From Melastoma dodecandrum (taxonomy: Eukaryota; Streptophyta; Magnoliopsida; Myrtales; Melastomataceae): a stretch of DNA of 64,000 bases. Shown here one piece after another: positions 1-9,958 of the stretch (position 1 is the first letter of the stretch; the number at the start of each line of letters is the position of its first letter). Location: the NCBI GenBank assembly GCA_029817715.1, contig JARUPY010000606.1:6882001-6946000 (forward strand), given 5' to 3'. The notes under the pieces were generated by a model that was not told the origin of the DNA, did no database searches, and was given only the letters and a program-made list of their open reading frames with translations. The translations under genes and the position numbers were made by a program.

Positions 1-3000
1 CGTTTTCCCCTGATCTGTTCGGAACACTTGTTTACGTAAAATGCTTCGCATGCCCACTGTGAGTCTGTTGGCTCAATTAATCCCTGCTGCAATAAGGAAG
101 CACATTCTTTCTTAGCAGCTTTAGTATCATCAGGATTCATACCTGAATGACTAGCCTTTGTGGGATTAATGTCTTCATTCTGCTTGAATGGCAGCCGAAC
201 AAAGAACTTTGAGTTCTTCCATAATGGATGAGGGCATTTCTGTAGAAACTCTTCATGACTTTCTGCAAAGGATGAGCTGAACAATTGTTTCATTCTTTCT
301 GCAGGCTCAATGGAAAACATCCGGGTTAGTGATGTGTATGGCTTGAAATTTCCATGATATTTGAGGCCTGTAGACAAGATCATCAATTCTGGTAATTTAT
401 GCAGAATGTTCCATCCAAGTACTATATCTCTCCCTGGAAGATCTGTGACATATAAGGAGGATTGGATAATGCAGTTGTGAAAAAGCTTTATCTTTAAATT
501 CTTAGTCTTGTGAGTGGTATGGAACACGTCACTTGATGCAGCCACAAATTTCTTCATGTATGGAACCAGGAATTGTGGCGGTACAAGAATCGGGTTAATC
601 ATGCTTTCTGCTGCTCCAGTGTCTATGAAAGCAATGGCAGTAACTGGTCTATGGTACTTGGAAAAATATACCTGGACCTTTATATGTGGTGCCATTTGAG
701 AAGCAGCAATGAGTGGGAGTTGTTGGAGTGATTCGTTTTTATCAGGTTCTTCTTCATCAGAGTCCCCTGTAATAATGATGGTATCATTATTGGATTCTTC
801 AGAAGGTACTTGCCTTATAGGAATGATGGGAAAGTTCTGTCCTTCTGGATGAACTCTGATGGTGTATATTCCTTCTTCAGTATCTGTTTCTGAAAATTCT
901 CCTTCAAGACAAAAAACTGTCTTTTTAGTTGGGAATTCTTCTAAGGAGAAAAGAGATTCAAGATCATCATCCCGCAGGGATGTCTGGGTGCATTCTTCAA
1001 TTTGCGCCATTAAGCCTTTTCCCCTTCTGGGGCAGTTTTTTGCAAAGTGGTCAGGCTTATTACAAATGAAGCATCTGGTGGACTTCCTTTGTGGTCCAAC
1101 CTTCTTCTTGAACCTGAGAAATCTCTTCCACTTCTTTGGAAACCTGCGTGATTTTTTAGGAAACTTTTTTCCTTTGGAGGAGTCCTTCTTCTCATGTTTT
1201 GTCTTGTGGGGCATAGTTCCTGGAGCACAAGAGCACAAGTCTTTGGTGGTACACTTAATTTTGTACCTGTTTTTCTTGGCTCGGCAGACTTGGTCTAGAC
1301 GTTTGTCTTGATTCAGAAATCCTTGAATGATTTCTTTCCTCTGGCACAGTTCATTGACCCCAGAGATGATTTCTTGCTGAATCTGCCCGACTGTTAGTTG
1401 AGCAATCCTAACATTTTTGCTGATAAGACTTTTCTCAACCATAGCAGATATAGGTGGTTCTATCGAGGATAGAAATACAGGTTTGTATGTATTGTCTCCA
1501 CCTAAATGCAAGAATAGATGCAGCATTCTTTGGAAATGTTTATCCAAATCTTGTACCTTGTACGAGCAGCATCTTCGCTGGAAGAATTCTGTCCTTTTCT
1601 CTTCTAGGAGGTCATTTGGGTTGCCAATTAGATGAAGGTGGAGGTTGTTCATGAAATCTGGTAAAGTCATATTTACCATCTGGATTTGATCTTGTTCTGA
1701 GAACAGATTCCACCATGTCTGCAAGGTGCCATGAAAATTGGAGGTCAAGTCTGTAAGGATATCAGAGGTGTTATATACAGTTACCCTTTTGTGAATACAC
1801 CACGCAAGAAAATCTTGTATGCGCTGAGGCCATTGGTGTCGTGGTATGTCATCAAAGGTAAACTTGGTATTTCCCTCTGTTCTCCTAGGAGGAGTTTCCT
1901 CCATTGATTCATCTGACTGTACTTCCTCCTGTCTATAGGTACTGGTTTCTGTCTCCTCTCTGTCTGCCATGAATACATGGGTTAATACTAAGGATGAGGT
2001 TTCTGAGGTAACATCAGATACCTGATCTGTTTCATCTGTAGAGGTGCTTTCCTCAGATGAAGAGATGGTTTCTTCTGATGAGCTTTCAGAAGTGGGGGAT
2101 TCTTCGTACCTATTTGTCATGAGAATCTGGGAAGGCATAAATGGTGGACACTGGGAGAAATAGCTTTCAATAGGGTCATGGTTATCATAATAACCGTCAG
2201 AAGTATTTTCAGAAAGACTGGGTGAGGACTGAAGAGTAGTCGTTGTTACCCATTTTCTTGTTGGGCAATCAAGAGAGTCCTGATGTCCTCGTATCATTAA
2301 CTGTTGTGTCTGAGGGCTAGGACTAGACTGCGTCTCTGGACTGGGTGTTTGGTGTCTTTCTGCAGGTTTGGAGCTTTCAGCCTTTCTCTTGCCTTCTCTA
2401 ATCTCATTCCTTCTTCTGGATGACTTCTGCTGTTCTCTAATAACTTCTCTGATTTCTGCAGGATCTTTCTTTCCAATTTGTCCATACAGAGGAGGAGCAT
2501 TAGAGGATACTTGCATAAATGAAGAAGTCCTGTTACCAAAATCCAAAATATCAAAAGGCTTTGAGATGGGATTCAGACTTAAACCATAGCTTTGTGGGAT
2601 AACTTGTGGTCGTCCAAAGCTTAGTAGACTGGCAGGGTCTGGTTGTTTGTTTAGATCCACCTGCTTGTCTTCTATGATCTTGATCTGCCTTTTAAGCTTG
2701 GCGATCTCATCATCTGGGTCAGACCTGAAATAAGAAGGGTATTTACCCTTTTCAAAGTTCTCTAACCTCTTATGAAGGGATTGGAGCATCGCCTGGTTTT
2801 TATCCTGATGAGCATCTATCTTTGCATTGAGTCGTGCTTCTGTTCCTGTCAAAAGTTCTTGAACAGTGTCTATTTTTCTGCAGATAGTGTTGAGTCCTGC
2901 ATTTTGTGCTAAGGCATTTTGGCTTTGCCAATTGAGGACATGTTCTGCAGTACTATTTCTCAGGGGATTACCCTGTGCATCAACACCTGTCGGAATAGGA

Positions 3001-4568
3001 ATTTTGGAACAATACTTAATACCGTCAATGGTTTGCTCATTTTGAGTTGGGAAGTTCAACTCTCCAGGTCTTCCCATCATCATGATCTCTGATGGGGTGC
3101 TGGTAGGTATCGGCTTTTCAGCCTCTTGAGCACAACTGGTGGGTGTTACTTCACCTAGGATTACCTGCGAAGAAGGGTTCTTCTTCTGCCACTTAAGAAT
3201 ATTTCGGTAGCAGGGTAATACCTTTGAGGGCTTCTTTTTAGGCCGTAACCGTGGGGCCTGGTCAATCAGGAACTGCCATGCTCCATAATCTGTTTTGATT
3301 TGGGGAGCGGCATCTGTCTCATCATCTTTGAAGGGCTTGTGATCCTGATCATCATCACTGTCAGAGTCAGAGTCAACAGGTTTTCTTTGTGACTTCCTTT
3401 TTCTCCTGGTATCCTCATCATCGCTTGAGAGATGCTCGTCTTTGCATCCGCAAATGTCTGAGGAACAAACGTCCCAGTAGCAGTGGTCAGTTGCTGGGTC
3501 TCTGAAGTGATACGTTTCTTGTCCCTGTTCATCAAAGGAATGGATGATACGGTTAAGGGGATCAGGTTTCTTCCGCCGAGGAAGAGGTTGCATCATAAAC
3601 ATAGTCGGGAAGATCGAAGGAGTTGGGGCATCCTTTTCATGTGTCCGGTCAAACTTGATGATTACTGTGCCGTCTTTATTTCTGATGAACTTTGTCTCAG
3701 ACGACTGGATGGGTTTGACCTTCTGTTGAGTTCGCTCATAGTTGGTGATCCATTTTTCAGGCAAAAGTTTAAGGAGGTCATCTCTGCTGATCTGCCTGGG
3801 TACATATAAGCATGTAGGAGCTTGTGAGTTATGGTAATCACTTCGAATAAGTAAAGCATCACCGTTATTCTCAGCAACGTTGAGATCCAATGCATGGTTT
3901 TGCACTCTGTAAGCCATCTGATAGTGCAGGGTTGCTTCAATGGAATTCTCATCCTGTTCTGGTCCTGCAATCTGGACCTGTACTTGCAAGGCATTCAGTA
4001 TGTTGGAATCTTGTAGAGACATACAGAAGTTGGGATAAAGTGTAACAAATACTGTCCCAGCATTTAGTGTTGTTTCTACAGTGCCTATACAAGCATGTTG
4101 ATATTCCCTGTATCTGACGTCCAAAAGGGCCATTCTTGCTGTGGCTGGAAGACCTTTCCTGCCATGGTAGGTCAGTGCAAGTCTAATGGCTCCAAAGTGG
4201 AGATGAGTATATCCCCTGTCAATCCACTGTTTAGGGAATTCAGCAGGCAGTTGTAGGGACACAAATTGTTCCTTGTGAGTGGCCCATATAGGATGTTGGC
4301 TAAATTTGCTAGCCTGGACATACTCGAGTACTTTGGCTGAGGGATGTCTTATCAGCGTCCGGATACTCCTTATGGGATTCAAGGAAGGCCTAGTGAAGGC
4401 GGCATATGGGTTGAGGAGAGGAAGTTTTGTTTCCTCCCATTCTTCTTTATGGGCTATCTCATATAACCCTCCAAGTTTGTCAGAAGTAGAGGTTCTTATA
4501 CTAAGGCCTGATTCTAAAGTGATGGGAGCATTCATCACGGTAGAGCTAGTATGAATAGTGTTATCCAT
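1..4568 (-). CDS. Caulimovirid polyprotein (MP-CP-PR-RT), partial, no in-frame stop seen
   Basis: Reading from the ATG at 4568 (context ccaccATGG, a strong plant initiation context) I see no in-frame stop to the window edge, more than 1,520 codons. Residues about 110-140 carry the 30K-type movement core (HFGAIRLAL near 4180-4205). A Ser/Glu/Lys-rich, coiled-coil-like capsid region follows. A CCHC zinc knuckle (CFICNKPDHFAKNC) lies near 1030-1075. The aspartic protease motif IDTGAA is at about 611-632, and the beginning of reverse transcriptase is at about 30-115. Order and motifs match petuvirus-type polyproteins, in which one product is cleaved into movement, coat, protease, RT and RNase H. 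The rest of RT and RNase H must lie left of the window. It is unusual for an old genomic copy to keep such a long frame. Whether it is expressed cannot be judged. Confidence 0.8.
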   Translation of the reverse strand, partial: MDNTIHTSSTVMNAPITLESGLSIRTSTSDKLGGLYEIAHKEEWEETKLPLLNPYAAFTRPSLNPIRSIRTLIRHPSAKVLEYVQASKFSQHPIWATHKEQFVSLQLPAEFPKQWIDRGYTHLHFGAIRLALTYHGRKGLPATARMALLDVRYREYQHACIGTVETTLNAGTVFVTLYPNFCMSLQDSNILNALQVQVQIAGPEQDENSIEATLHYQMAYRVQNHALDLNVAENNGDALLIRSDYHNSQAPTCLYVPRQISRDDLLKLLPEKWITNYERTQQKVKPIQSSETKFIRNKDGTVIIKFDRTHEKDAPTPSIFPTMFMMQPLPRRKKPDPLNRIIHSFDEQGQETYHFRDPATDHCYWDVCSSDICGCKDEHLSSDDEDTRRKRKSQRKPVDSDSDSDDDQDHKPFKDDETDAAPQIKTDYGAWQFLIDQAPRLRPKKKPSKVLPCYRNILKWQKKNPSSQVILGEVTPTSCAQEAEKPIPTSTPSEIMMMGRPGELNFPTQNEQTIDGIKYCSKIPIPTGVDAQGNPLRNSTAEHVLNWQSQNALAQNAGLNTICRKIDTVQELLTGTEARLNAKIDAHQDKNQAMLQSLHKRLENFEKGKYPSYFRSDPDDEIAKLKRQIKIIEDKQVDLNKQPDPASLLSFGRPQVIPQSYGLSLNPISKPFDILDFGNRTSSFMQVSSNAPPLYGQIGKKDPAEIREVIREQQKSSRRRNEIREGKRKAESSKPAERHQTPSPETQSSPSPQTQQLMIRGHQDSLDCPTRKWVTTTTLQSSPSLSENTSDGYYDNHDPIESYFSQCPPFMPSQILMTNRYEESPTSESSSEETISSSEESTSTDETDQVSDVTSETSSLVLTHVFMADREETETSTYRQEEVQSDESMEETPPRRTEGNTKFTFDDIPRHQWPQRIQDFLAWCIHKRVTVYNTSDILTDLTSNFHGTLQTWWNLFSEQDQIQMVNMTLPDFMNNLHLHLIGNPNDLLEEKRTEFFQRRCCSYKVQDLDKHFQRMLHLFLHLGGDNTYKPVFLSSIEPPISAMVEKSLISKNVRIAQLTVGQIQQEIISGVNELCQRKEIIQGFLNQDKRLDQVCRAKKNRYKIKCTTKDLCSCAPGTMPHKTKHEKKDSSKGKKFPKKSRRFPKKWKRFLRFKKKVGPQRKSTRCFICNKPDHFAKNCPRRGKGLMAQIEECTQTSLRDDDLESLFSLEEFPTKKTVFCLEGEFSETDTEEGIYTIRVHPEGQNFPIIPIRQVPSEESNNDTIIITGDSDEEEPDKNESLQQLPLIAASQMAPHIKVQVYFSKYHRPVTAIAFIDTGAAESMINPILVPPQFLVPYMKKFVAASSDVFHTTHKTKNLKIKLFHNCIIQSSLYVTDLPGRDIVLGWNILHKLPELMILSTGLKYHGNFKPYTSLTRMFSIEPAERMKQLFSSSFAESHEEFLQKCPHPLWKNSKFFVRLPFKQNEDINPTKASHSGMNPDDTKAAKKECASLLQQGLIEPTDSQWACEAFYVNKCSEQIRGK

Positions 4569-4643
4569 GGTGGTGTGGGCAAGGTGTTTCTCCAGGTGGG
4601 GTTCCTAGTCTAGATCTCTCACTCCCCTCGAAAAGAAAAAAGG

Positions 4644-4659
4644 AAAGGCTCTGATACCA
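4644..4659 (-). other. tRNA-Met primer-binding site of EPRV 1
   Basis: The minus strand reads TGGTATCAGAGCCTTT, complementary to the 3' end of plant initiator tRNA-Met. In caulimovirids this site primes minus-strand DNA synthesis and defines nucleotide 1 of the genome. It sits 76 nt upstream of the polyprotein ATG. There is no LTR next to it, which argues against an LTR retrotransposon. Confidence 0.85.
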
Positions 4660-4757
4660 GATATATATAAAAAAAAAATATTAAAACAAGCAATTTGGAT
4701 CTCAATTGATTTATGGGACTTGTAGATAATTGGGTTTAGTTCTGATTCTTGCTGCAG

Positions 4758-4919
4758 ATTATCATATCGCAGGAGAGAAATATCCAGAAGCTCCAAGAGC
4801 TTGTTAGGAACCTTCATCAACAGTTGCTAAATTGCAAAAGAGGTAACATCAATGTCACCAGTATGCCATTTGACGAGATGCTAACAAAACTGGACCGGAT
4901 GCCTACATGGGAGGATTGA
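4758..4919 (+). CDS. Terminal exon of an unrecognised host gene
   Basis: After a good acceptor (ctgcag at 4752-4757) a 54-codon frame runs to TGA at 4917-4919. The peptide has an amphipathic Leu/Gln-rich start (IQKLQELVRNL, likely coiled coil) and ends in RMPTWED. It looks like the C-terminal exon of a plant protein, but I cannot name the family. The rest of the gene should lie to the left, beyond the antisense EPRV, which would then occupy an intron; or it has been lost. The phase of the upstream exon is unknown. Confidence 0.5.
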   Translation: MIISQERNIQKLQELVRNLHQQLLNCKRGNINVTSMPFDEMLTKLDRMPTWED

Positions 4920-5038
4920 CCCTTATTGTTAGTAACCTAGGAGTGCTCGAGCTTGTAAGTTTGTCGTTGTATTTCATTATTCCCATTGATTGTTTTTATC
5001 ACTTCGATGCTCTTTGCTATTCACCTAATCGTATATGA

Positions 5039-5129
5039 AGTCCTCTCTCTGATTGTTCCATTTAAATGTTCCTTTCACAGCAGAGTTCCTCTCTCTGATT
5101 GTTCCATTTAAATGTTCCTTTCACAGCAG
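5039..5129 (+). repeat. 45/46-bp perfect tandem duplication
   Basis: Two consecutive copies (5039-5083 and 5084-5129) differ only by one extra T in the second copy. Each ends in cctttcacagcag. It lies in the probable 3' UTR of the gene ending at 4919 and looks like a recent slippage or repair duplication. Confidence 0.9.
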
Positions 5130-7780
5130 AGTTTTGTCCTTATCATGTGCCTAATACCATGCCAGTAATAAACATACCCACTTTACTTCGACATTTTATA
5201 TGGAACCTTGAAGATTTTGTGCCATCGAATTCTATTTATTGCTGCCTGCCGCATTAAGAAGCTGGTGTTTAGTAAACCACCTGGAAAAACTTGCTGGGTT
5301 CTTACCCTTTACCATGTTTATAGGTGCTTCTGCGTTTTCCCTAAATCGAGTAAGACTTTTCTTTTCTTTTTCTAACTAGCAAGAGGTATTCTCTCATTAA
5401 TTAGAGCTTTTTCGGTTATTTCTTAGAGCTCTTGTTTTCTGCAATTTCATGTTTAAGTTAGAAAGTCTATGCAAACTTGCCATAGAATTGAGTCATGTTG
5501 AAGAAAGGACTTGTAATTTAGAATTAGACTTTCCTGTGACTAATAGGCGGGGTCCCTGTTGCTTTAATAAGCCATGGAACTGCCTTATTGTAAATATTTG
5601 AAATGACAAGGTTGCATACGCATATTCGTGTTAGCTGGATAGCATTCTGTGTACGCCTTTGTGGGCTTGCCTGAACAAGTTTTCAGTTGCTTAACTAGCG
5701 TTCTCATGGGAGATTTGATCGGAAGCGTCCTCGGAGTGGCATCTGTTCATACATATAAAGATATGCCATTAAGTCGGTTGTTATGGGTCAATCTACTCGA
5801 ACACGGCATGTGATTGTTTGCTACCCTAATAAACTCCCATCAACATCAAATTCAGTCGCTAGGAAGGATCCCATATCTTCTTCCCTTTCTTAGAAGGATA
5901 GTTTTCATTTGATATGCAAAGCCCCACAAAAGCACCCATAACTTTCACCATTCATACCGCCTGTCTTCATGTCTTTTGAGTACGAGCAATCACGGAATGG
6001 CCATGTTTTTTTTTCTTTCGAGCAGGCAAAAAATGAAGGGGGCACAGAGGTCAAGTTTCACCATCTCCTAGCTTTCATGGGATTGATTGCTGATGTCTAC
6101 TTTTAAAACGCTCAAATCTCATGCATCGCTTTGACGTGTGATCCCCACATGCAGCAGTCGAGTTCAGGCTTTGAGCAAACGGGTTTCGGCATAACCCGCC
6201 GTCGGCCTCCTAGGCGGTGCACGTATTTGCGACGGTTTTGGTTGGGTTAGATGGGTTACCCTAGTTATTGAGAGGACTGGGACTGGGTTGGGTTGGCAAG
6301 GCTTTCATTGCTATATTTATGGACAATCTCGGACCACTTGACATCCACTTTAAAAATGAATGAGAACCCAGATGAGAGAGAGAGAGAGAGAGGCAGCCAC
6401 CGCCTGCCAAGTTCTTAAAGCCCAGATCTTTATTAAAAACACGAAGGAAAGAAAGATAATGCCATTGAATTGTCTCAGGGGAAAGTGCATCCACAGGTTT
6501 ACTCGTAGGAGGGGAGGTTGCAGGGGGGCTGGGAGTGATGAAATGTGGTGTTGGCTTTTCTGTTGTCACATTTGGGCTTTATATGTACTTACTCTCCTCC
6601 AGGCAGGATTCCTCCTAACAAAACCACTGCTGTGTGAGTCTCATCGAGAGGGAGGACGCATGTGTGGTTGCCCTCAATTGAATTCAATGTACTTAATTGC
6701 GGAGCAATTAAACACCCCACAACACACACACACACCCAGAGGCCTCTTTGGTTGGATCTCGGTTGGCAACATTGAGATGGGAAGGGGGAGGGGGAGGGGG
6801 GAATACGTTAATGGCGTTTCAATGCTCCTTTATTACTCCCCTCAATGTTCCCTCCTCCTCCTCCTTTCGTAGTTGTTGACGCGCGAGGAGGGCCTCGTGC
6901 CGATTCCTAAACTGTAGCAACGACGAAAGAAGCGATCGTATAGTTAGCGAGGCGAGATCACACTCTCCTGCATAAGTTTTGTTGGGGTGGGTGGTGGCTC
7001 GATGCATTGTACATTAATTACGGCGTCGTGTCTATAGATCCAAGACGTGTAATTAATCAAACTCGGTGTTAGTGGCTCGGCTAGTGATATGTCATGATCT
7101 CTCGCATTTAAGCATGTCATTATTTATGATTAGTGTCTCGGATCCCAAAAGAAAAATAAGGAAAAGAAGTGAACGGATCTTGACTTTTGGGCTGTCATTA
7201 ATATTTTCGAGTACTCAATACTCTCTTTTTTTTTTATTAGTGAGGGAGAAAAGGAAACAATTAACTAAAATACGACAGACACTTGAGACTGAGAGTGCTG
7301 ATAATCAACCTTCTCTCAGCTTGAAGGCTAAGAACACGTCATACGCCCTCCCTTTACTCTTAAATTTTATTTTATATATATACACCACAAGACCAGATGA
7401 GATAGGAAGAACGTAGTCGACGAGCACAGAACAACCTCGTATTTTTTTTTTAATCTTTATTTAAAGAATACGAAGAAGAAAAGGGATAAAATAATGAGTG
7501 GGGGACGGACCATTTATCGAGGGGAAAAATAAATTCGACCAAATTTGGGTCCAAATATTATCAACAACTGTGCGATCGAAGTAACAATTTCTTTTTCATT
7601 TAATTTTCTTTAAAAAAAAACCATATCTTTTGTTATTTTTATATCAGACGTGGGGGCATGGCGACGGCATCCATTGATTTAGCGTGCACGATAACGAGTA
7701 TTTACTTACTGCCTATTTAGCCTGAGGGTCCGTTCATACATGTATGATATAAAGCAAACGAGAAATGAAATATCGAGAGA

Positions 7781-7804
7781 GACGGACGGACGGACGGACG
7801 GACG
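7781..7804 (+). repeat. (GACG)n microsatellite
   Basis: Six consecutive GACG units lie in an otherwise AT-rich stretch. Confidence 0.9.
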
Positions 7805-9172
7805 GGTAGGGCAGGTGTGTTAATTCGAGAGAAGGTGTACATAAATGGAATGTTGCCTGTGGTCAGTAAAAAATAAAGAAAGAAGAGTGAGGAATGGATC
7901 TTTGGTCCCAGCTTTGAGTGAGTGTGTTGTTGTTTCAGGTGTTGTAAGAACAACAGTGTGCCGTACACCACAACTGTTCGTTCTATCATCATCATCATCA
8001 CTGTCCTTCATCATCTACTAACTGTTATAAAGTTAGACTTCAAACCACCCGCCGTCAGGGAGGAGTTCTTTAATTAATGATTCCTAGGCGCCGAGACGAA
8101 AAAAGTAAAAGAAAAAAAAAAAACACTTAAAAGGATGGTGGCGGCTATTAATGACATCGTGCTGGGTCACGCCAGATGATTTTTTTACTTAAAACTCTTT
8201 TACGCACGCACACCACAACACTCCCATGCACGTCTAAAGATGAGAGGACGATCATTAATTCATCTCCTCCCCCACAACGCAAAACACACACACACACAAA
8301 AACAACCCCTAAGAACCATAATCATCATCATCATACCACAACATGTATAAACAGGATGCACTGCACGTCCTTACATGACCGAATTAGTCCCACAGTTTTT
8401 TTGTTGGATAGAGAACTCCGGCTTTAGTAGTTCAGTTCTAAATGGGATGTGCAGCAGCATTGGGGCACTAACTTATGTTTCCTTGGATCATTTATTAATC
8501 TTTTTGGATAGAAGAGGAAGAAAACGACTTATTGGAGTCGGAGGAGGAATTTATACACATCTTCTACCTAAAAAAATTCAATTGAATGAATGAATGAATG
8601 AATGCACACTTCAATTGAAATCGAATTTATTACAATCTCACTCCCCATCTCTTTGGGTTTTCTTTGTATCTATTCTATCTTATCACTCAGAAGGACTCCC
8701 CCTCCCATCTTATTAACAAACCCCAACTTCCTCTCATAATTATATGAAAAGCTTCTTCTTGGTAGAAAGGAATACCCCTCATCTCCCTCTCCCTCCCTCC
8801 CTCCTTCACTTTACTTCCACCACCCTTTCCTCTTTCTTTTCTTATCATCCATCCTTTGGTGTAATATATATATATATATATGATGGTCCCTTGGAGCTTC
8901 TTCATTCCCATCCTAGATCATCATCCTCCCCCCATGTCCTGTCTCCCCTCATTACAACCATCATCTCCCCGACTTTAGCTCCCCCCAAGAATTTGTTCCT
9001 TCATTTGATCCCCGAGGTAAGATTGATTCCCATATGATCATCCTTCGCTTCCTTACAATACGACGATGACGTGTTCTGCTTCCACGTATTTCCTCCTACT
9101 TCTTCTTTTTATTGTGTATTGATTCGGACAGGGGAGGGAGGGAGGGAGGGAAGTATTAATCCCGCAGGGAGG

Positions 9173-9565
9173 ATGAGCCGACGCGACGGTAACGCCCCCA
9201 AGCTCGACCTGAGGCTGAACCTGTCGCCCCCGAGGGCAAACAGGAGGAGGGTACCGTCGTCGTCCCCTTCCAGGTCGGCGACAGCGTCCCCGACTTCTCC
9301 CCCAAGCTCCTGCGTGTCGTCGGATGCCAACGACGGGGAGGACCCCGGAATCAGGTACTCGAACAGCCCTGAGGCGACTTCGATGATCCTGGCGGGGTGC
9401 CCCCGCTGCCTCATGTACGTCATGCTCTCGGAGGAGGACCCAAAGTGCCCCAAGTGCAAGAGCCCCGTGATGCTGGACTTCCTCCAGGACAACGGGGGGA
9501 GCAACAGCAAGGCCGGGGCCGGGTCTGGCAGCGGCAACAGCGGCAGGAGGAGCAAGAGGGGCTGA
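9173..9565 (+). CDS. GL2-interacting-repressor (GIR1/GIR2)-like protein
   Basis: Encodes 130 aa. Residues 11-20 read LDLRLNLSPP, an EAR-type LxLxL repression motif. A Ser/Pro-rich linker follows. Around residues 76-97 there is a paired-cysteine module (CPRC and CPKC flanking LMYVMLSEEDPK) that ends in MLDFL. This combination is diagnostic of the small GIR1/GIR2 family, which in Arabidopsis binds the GLABRA2 homeodomain protein and recruits TOPLESS-type corepression in root-hair patterning. The length matches the family. I chose the ATG at 9173 because the family begins MSRR; an upstream in-frame ATG at 9071 would add 34 unconserved residues and lies inside a probable 5' UTR intron (9017-9131). 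The frame is intact and markedly GC-rich. Function is inferred by homology. Confidence 0.88.
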   Translation: MSRRDGNAPKLDLRLNLSPPRANRRRVPSSSPSRSATASPTSPPSSCVSSDANDGEDPGIRYSNSPEATSMILAGCPRCLMYVMLSEEDPKCPKCKSPVMLDFLQDNGGSNSKAGAGSGSGNSGRRSKRG

Positions 9566-9669
9566 TGGGAAGAAAAAAAGGGGAGAGAATCAAAGGAAAG
9601 GGGAGGAGGGAAGAAACAGGGGAGGGAGGGAGGAGGGGGTGGTCGGTCCTGTGGCAAGAATTCTGTTAG

Positions 9670-9691
9670 TTTTTTTTTTTTTTTTTTTTTT
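9670..9691 (+). repeat. Poly-T tract (22 nt)
   Basis: A homopolymer in the 3' UTR of the GIR1-like gene. Confidence 0.9.
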
Positions 9692-9907
9692 GCATTTTTG
9701 GGTTTAATCATGTATGCCTGAAAGAGGGTAGTGCTATCTTCGCTCCACTTTTAAGCCTTAAGGTTCTTAGCCTAAAAGTATGGGAGGAGGAGGAGGAGGA
9801 AGAGGAGGGATAGGTAGATCTGAAAGTAAAGATCATAAGAGTTGTTCAAGTGTTGTTGGTGTGGGGGTGGGAGGGGGGACAAAGAAGAGTGAAGCGCCAT
9901 AGCACTG

Positions 9908-9909
<2 letters not shown>

Positions 9910-9955
<46 letters not shown>
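9910..9955 (+). repeat. (CTA)n microsatellite
   Basis: About fifteen uninterrupted CTA/ACT triplets, roughly 350 bp downstream of the GIR1-like stop codon. Confidence 0.95.

Positions 9956-9958
<3 letters not shown>

Larger units (their letters stand above)
1..4661 (-). mobile_element. Endogenous caulimovirid (EPRV 1), 5' portion, runs off the left edge
   Basis: Integrated plant pararetrovirus DNA read on the minus strand. Its 5' end is marked by a tRNA-Met-type primer-binding site at 4644-4659, then a leader of about 75 nt, then one long open frame. There are no LTRs, as expected for Caulimoviridae, which lack integrase and enter genomes by illegitimate recombination. The domain order seen is movement protein, capsid with zinc knuckle, protease and the start of reverse transcriptase. 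That order fits the petuvirus/florendovirus style of single polyprotein. The outer edge is AT-rich and the exact junction with host DNA near 4661-4690 cannot be fixed by eye. The genus is inferred, not shown. Confidence 0.85.
4920..9172. other. Non-coding: 3' region of the left gene, then upstream region of the GIR1-like gene
   Basis: No convincing coding frame is seen. The first kilobase is plausibly 3' UTR. The remainder is AT-rich with low-complexity tracts: a GA run near 6376-6392, a GACG tetranucleotide array at 7781-7804 and a TA array at 8862-8881. A likely 5' UTR intron of the GIR1-like gene (donor at 9017, acceptor at 9131) closes the region. Confidence 0.6.

Noticed and set aside
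859..1311. 150-codon plus-strand frame
   Set aside because: It is the antisense shadow of the EPRV 1 zinc-knuckle region, where the minus strand carries clear motifs.
9109..9711. 200-codon minus-strand frame over the GIR1-like gene
   Set aside because: Antisense shadow of a GC-rich conserved gene; low-complexity Pro/Leu product.
7781..9955. Short repeats considered as a CRISPR-like or centromeric array
   Set aside because: Simple microsatellites without spacers or higher-order structure.
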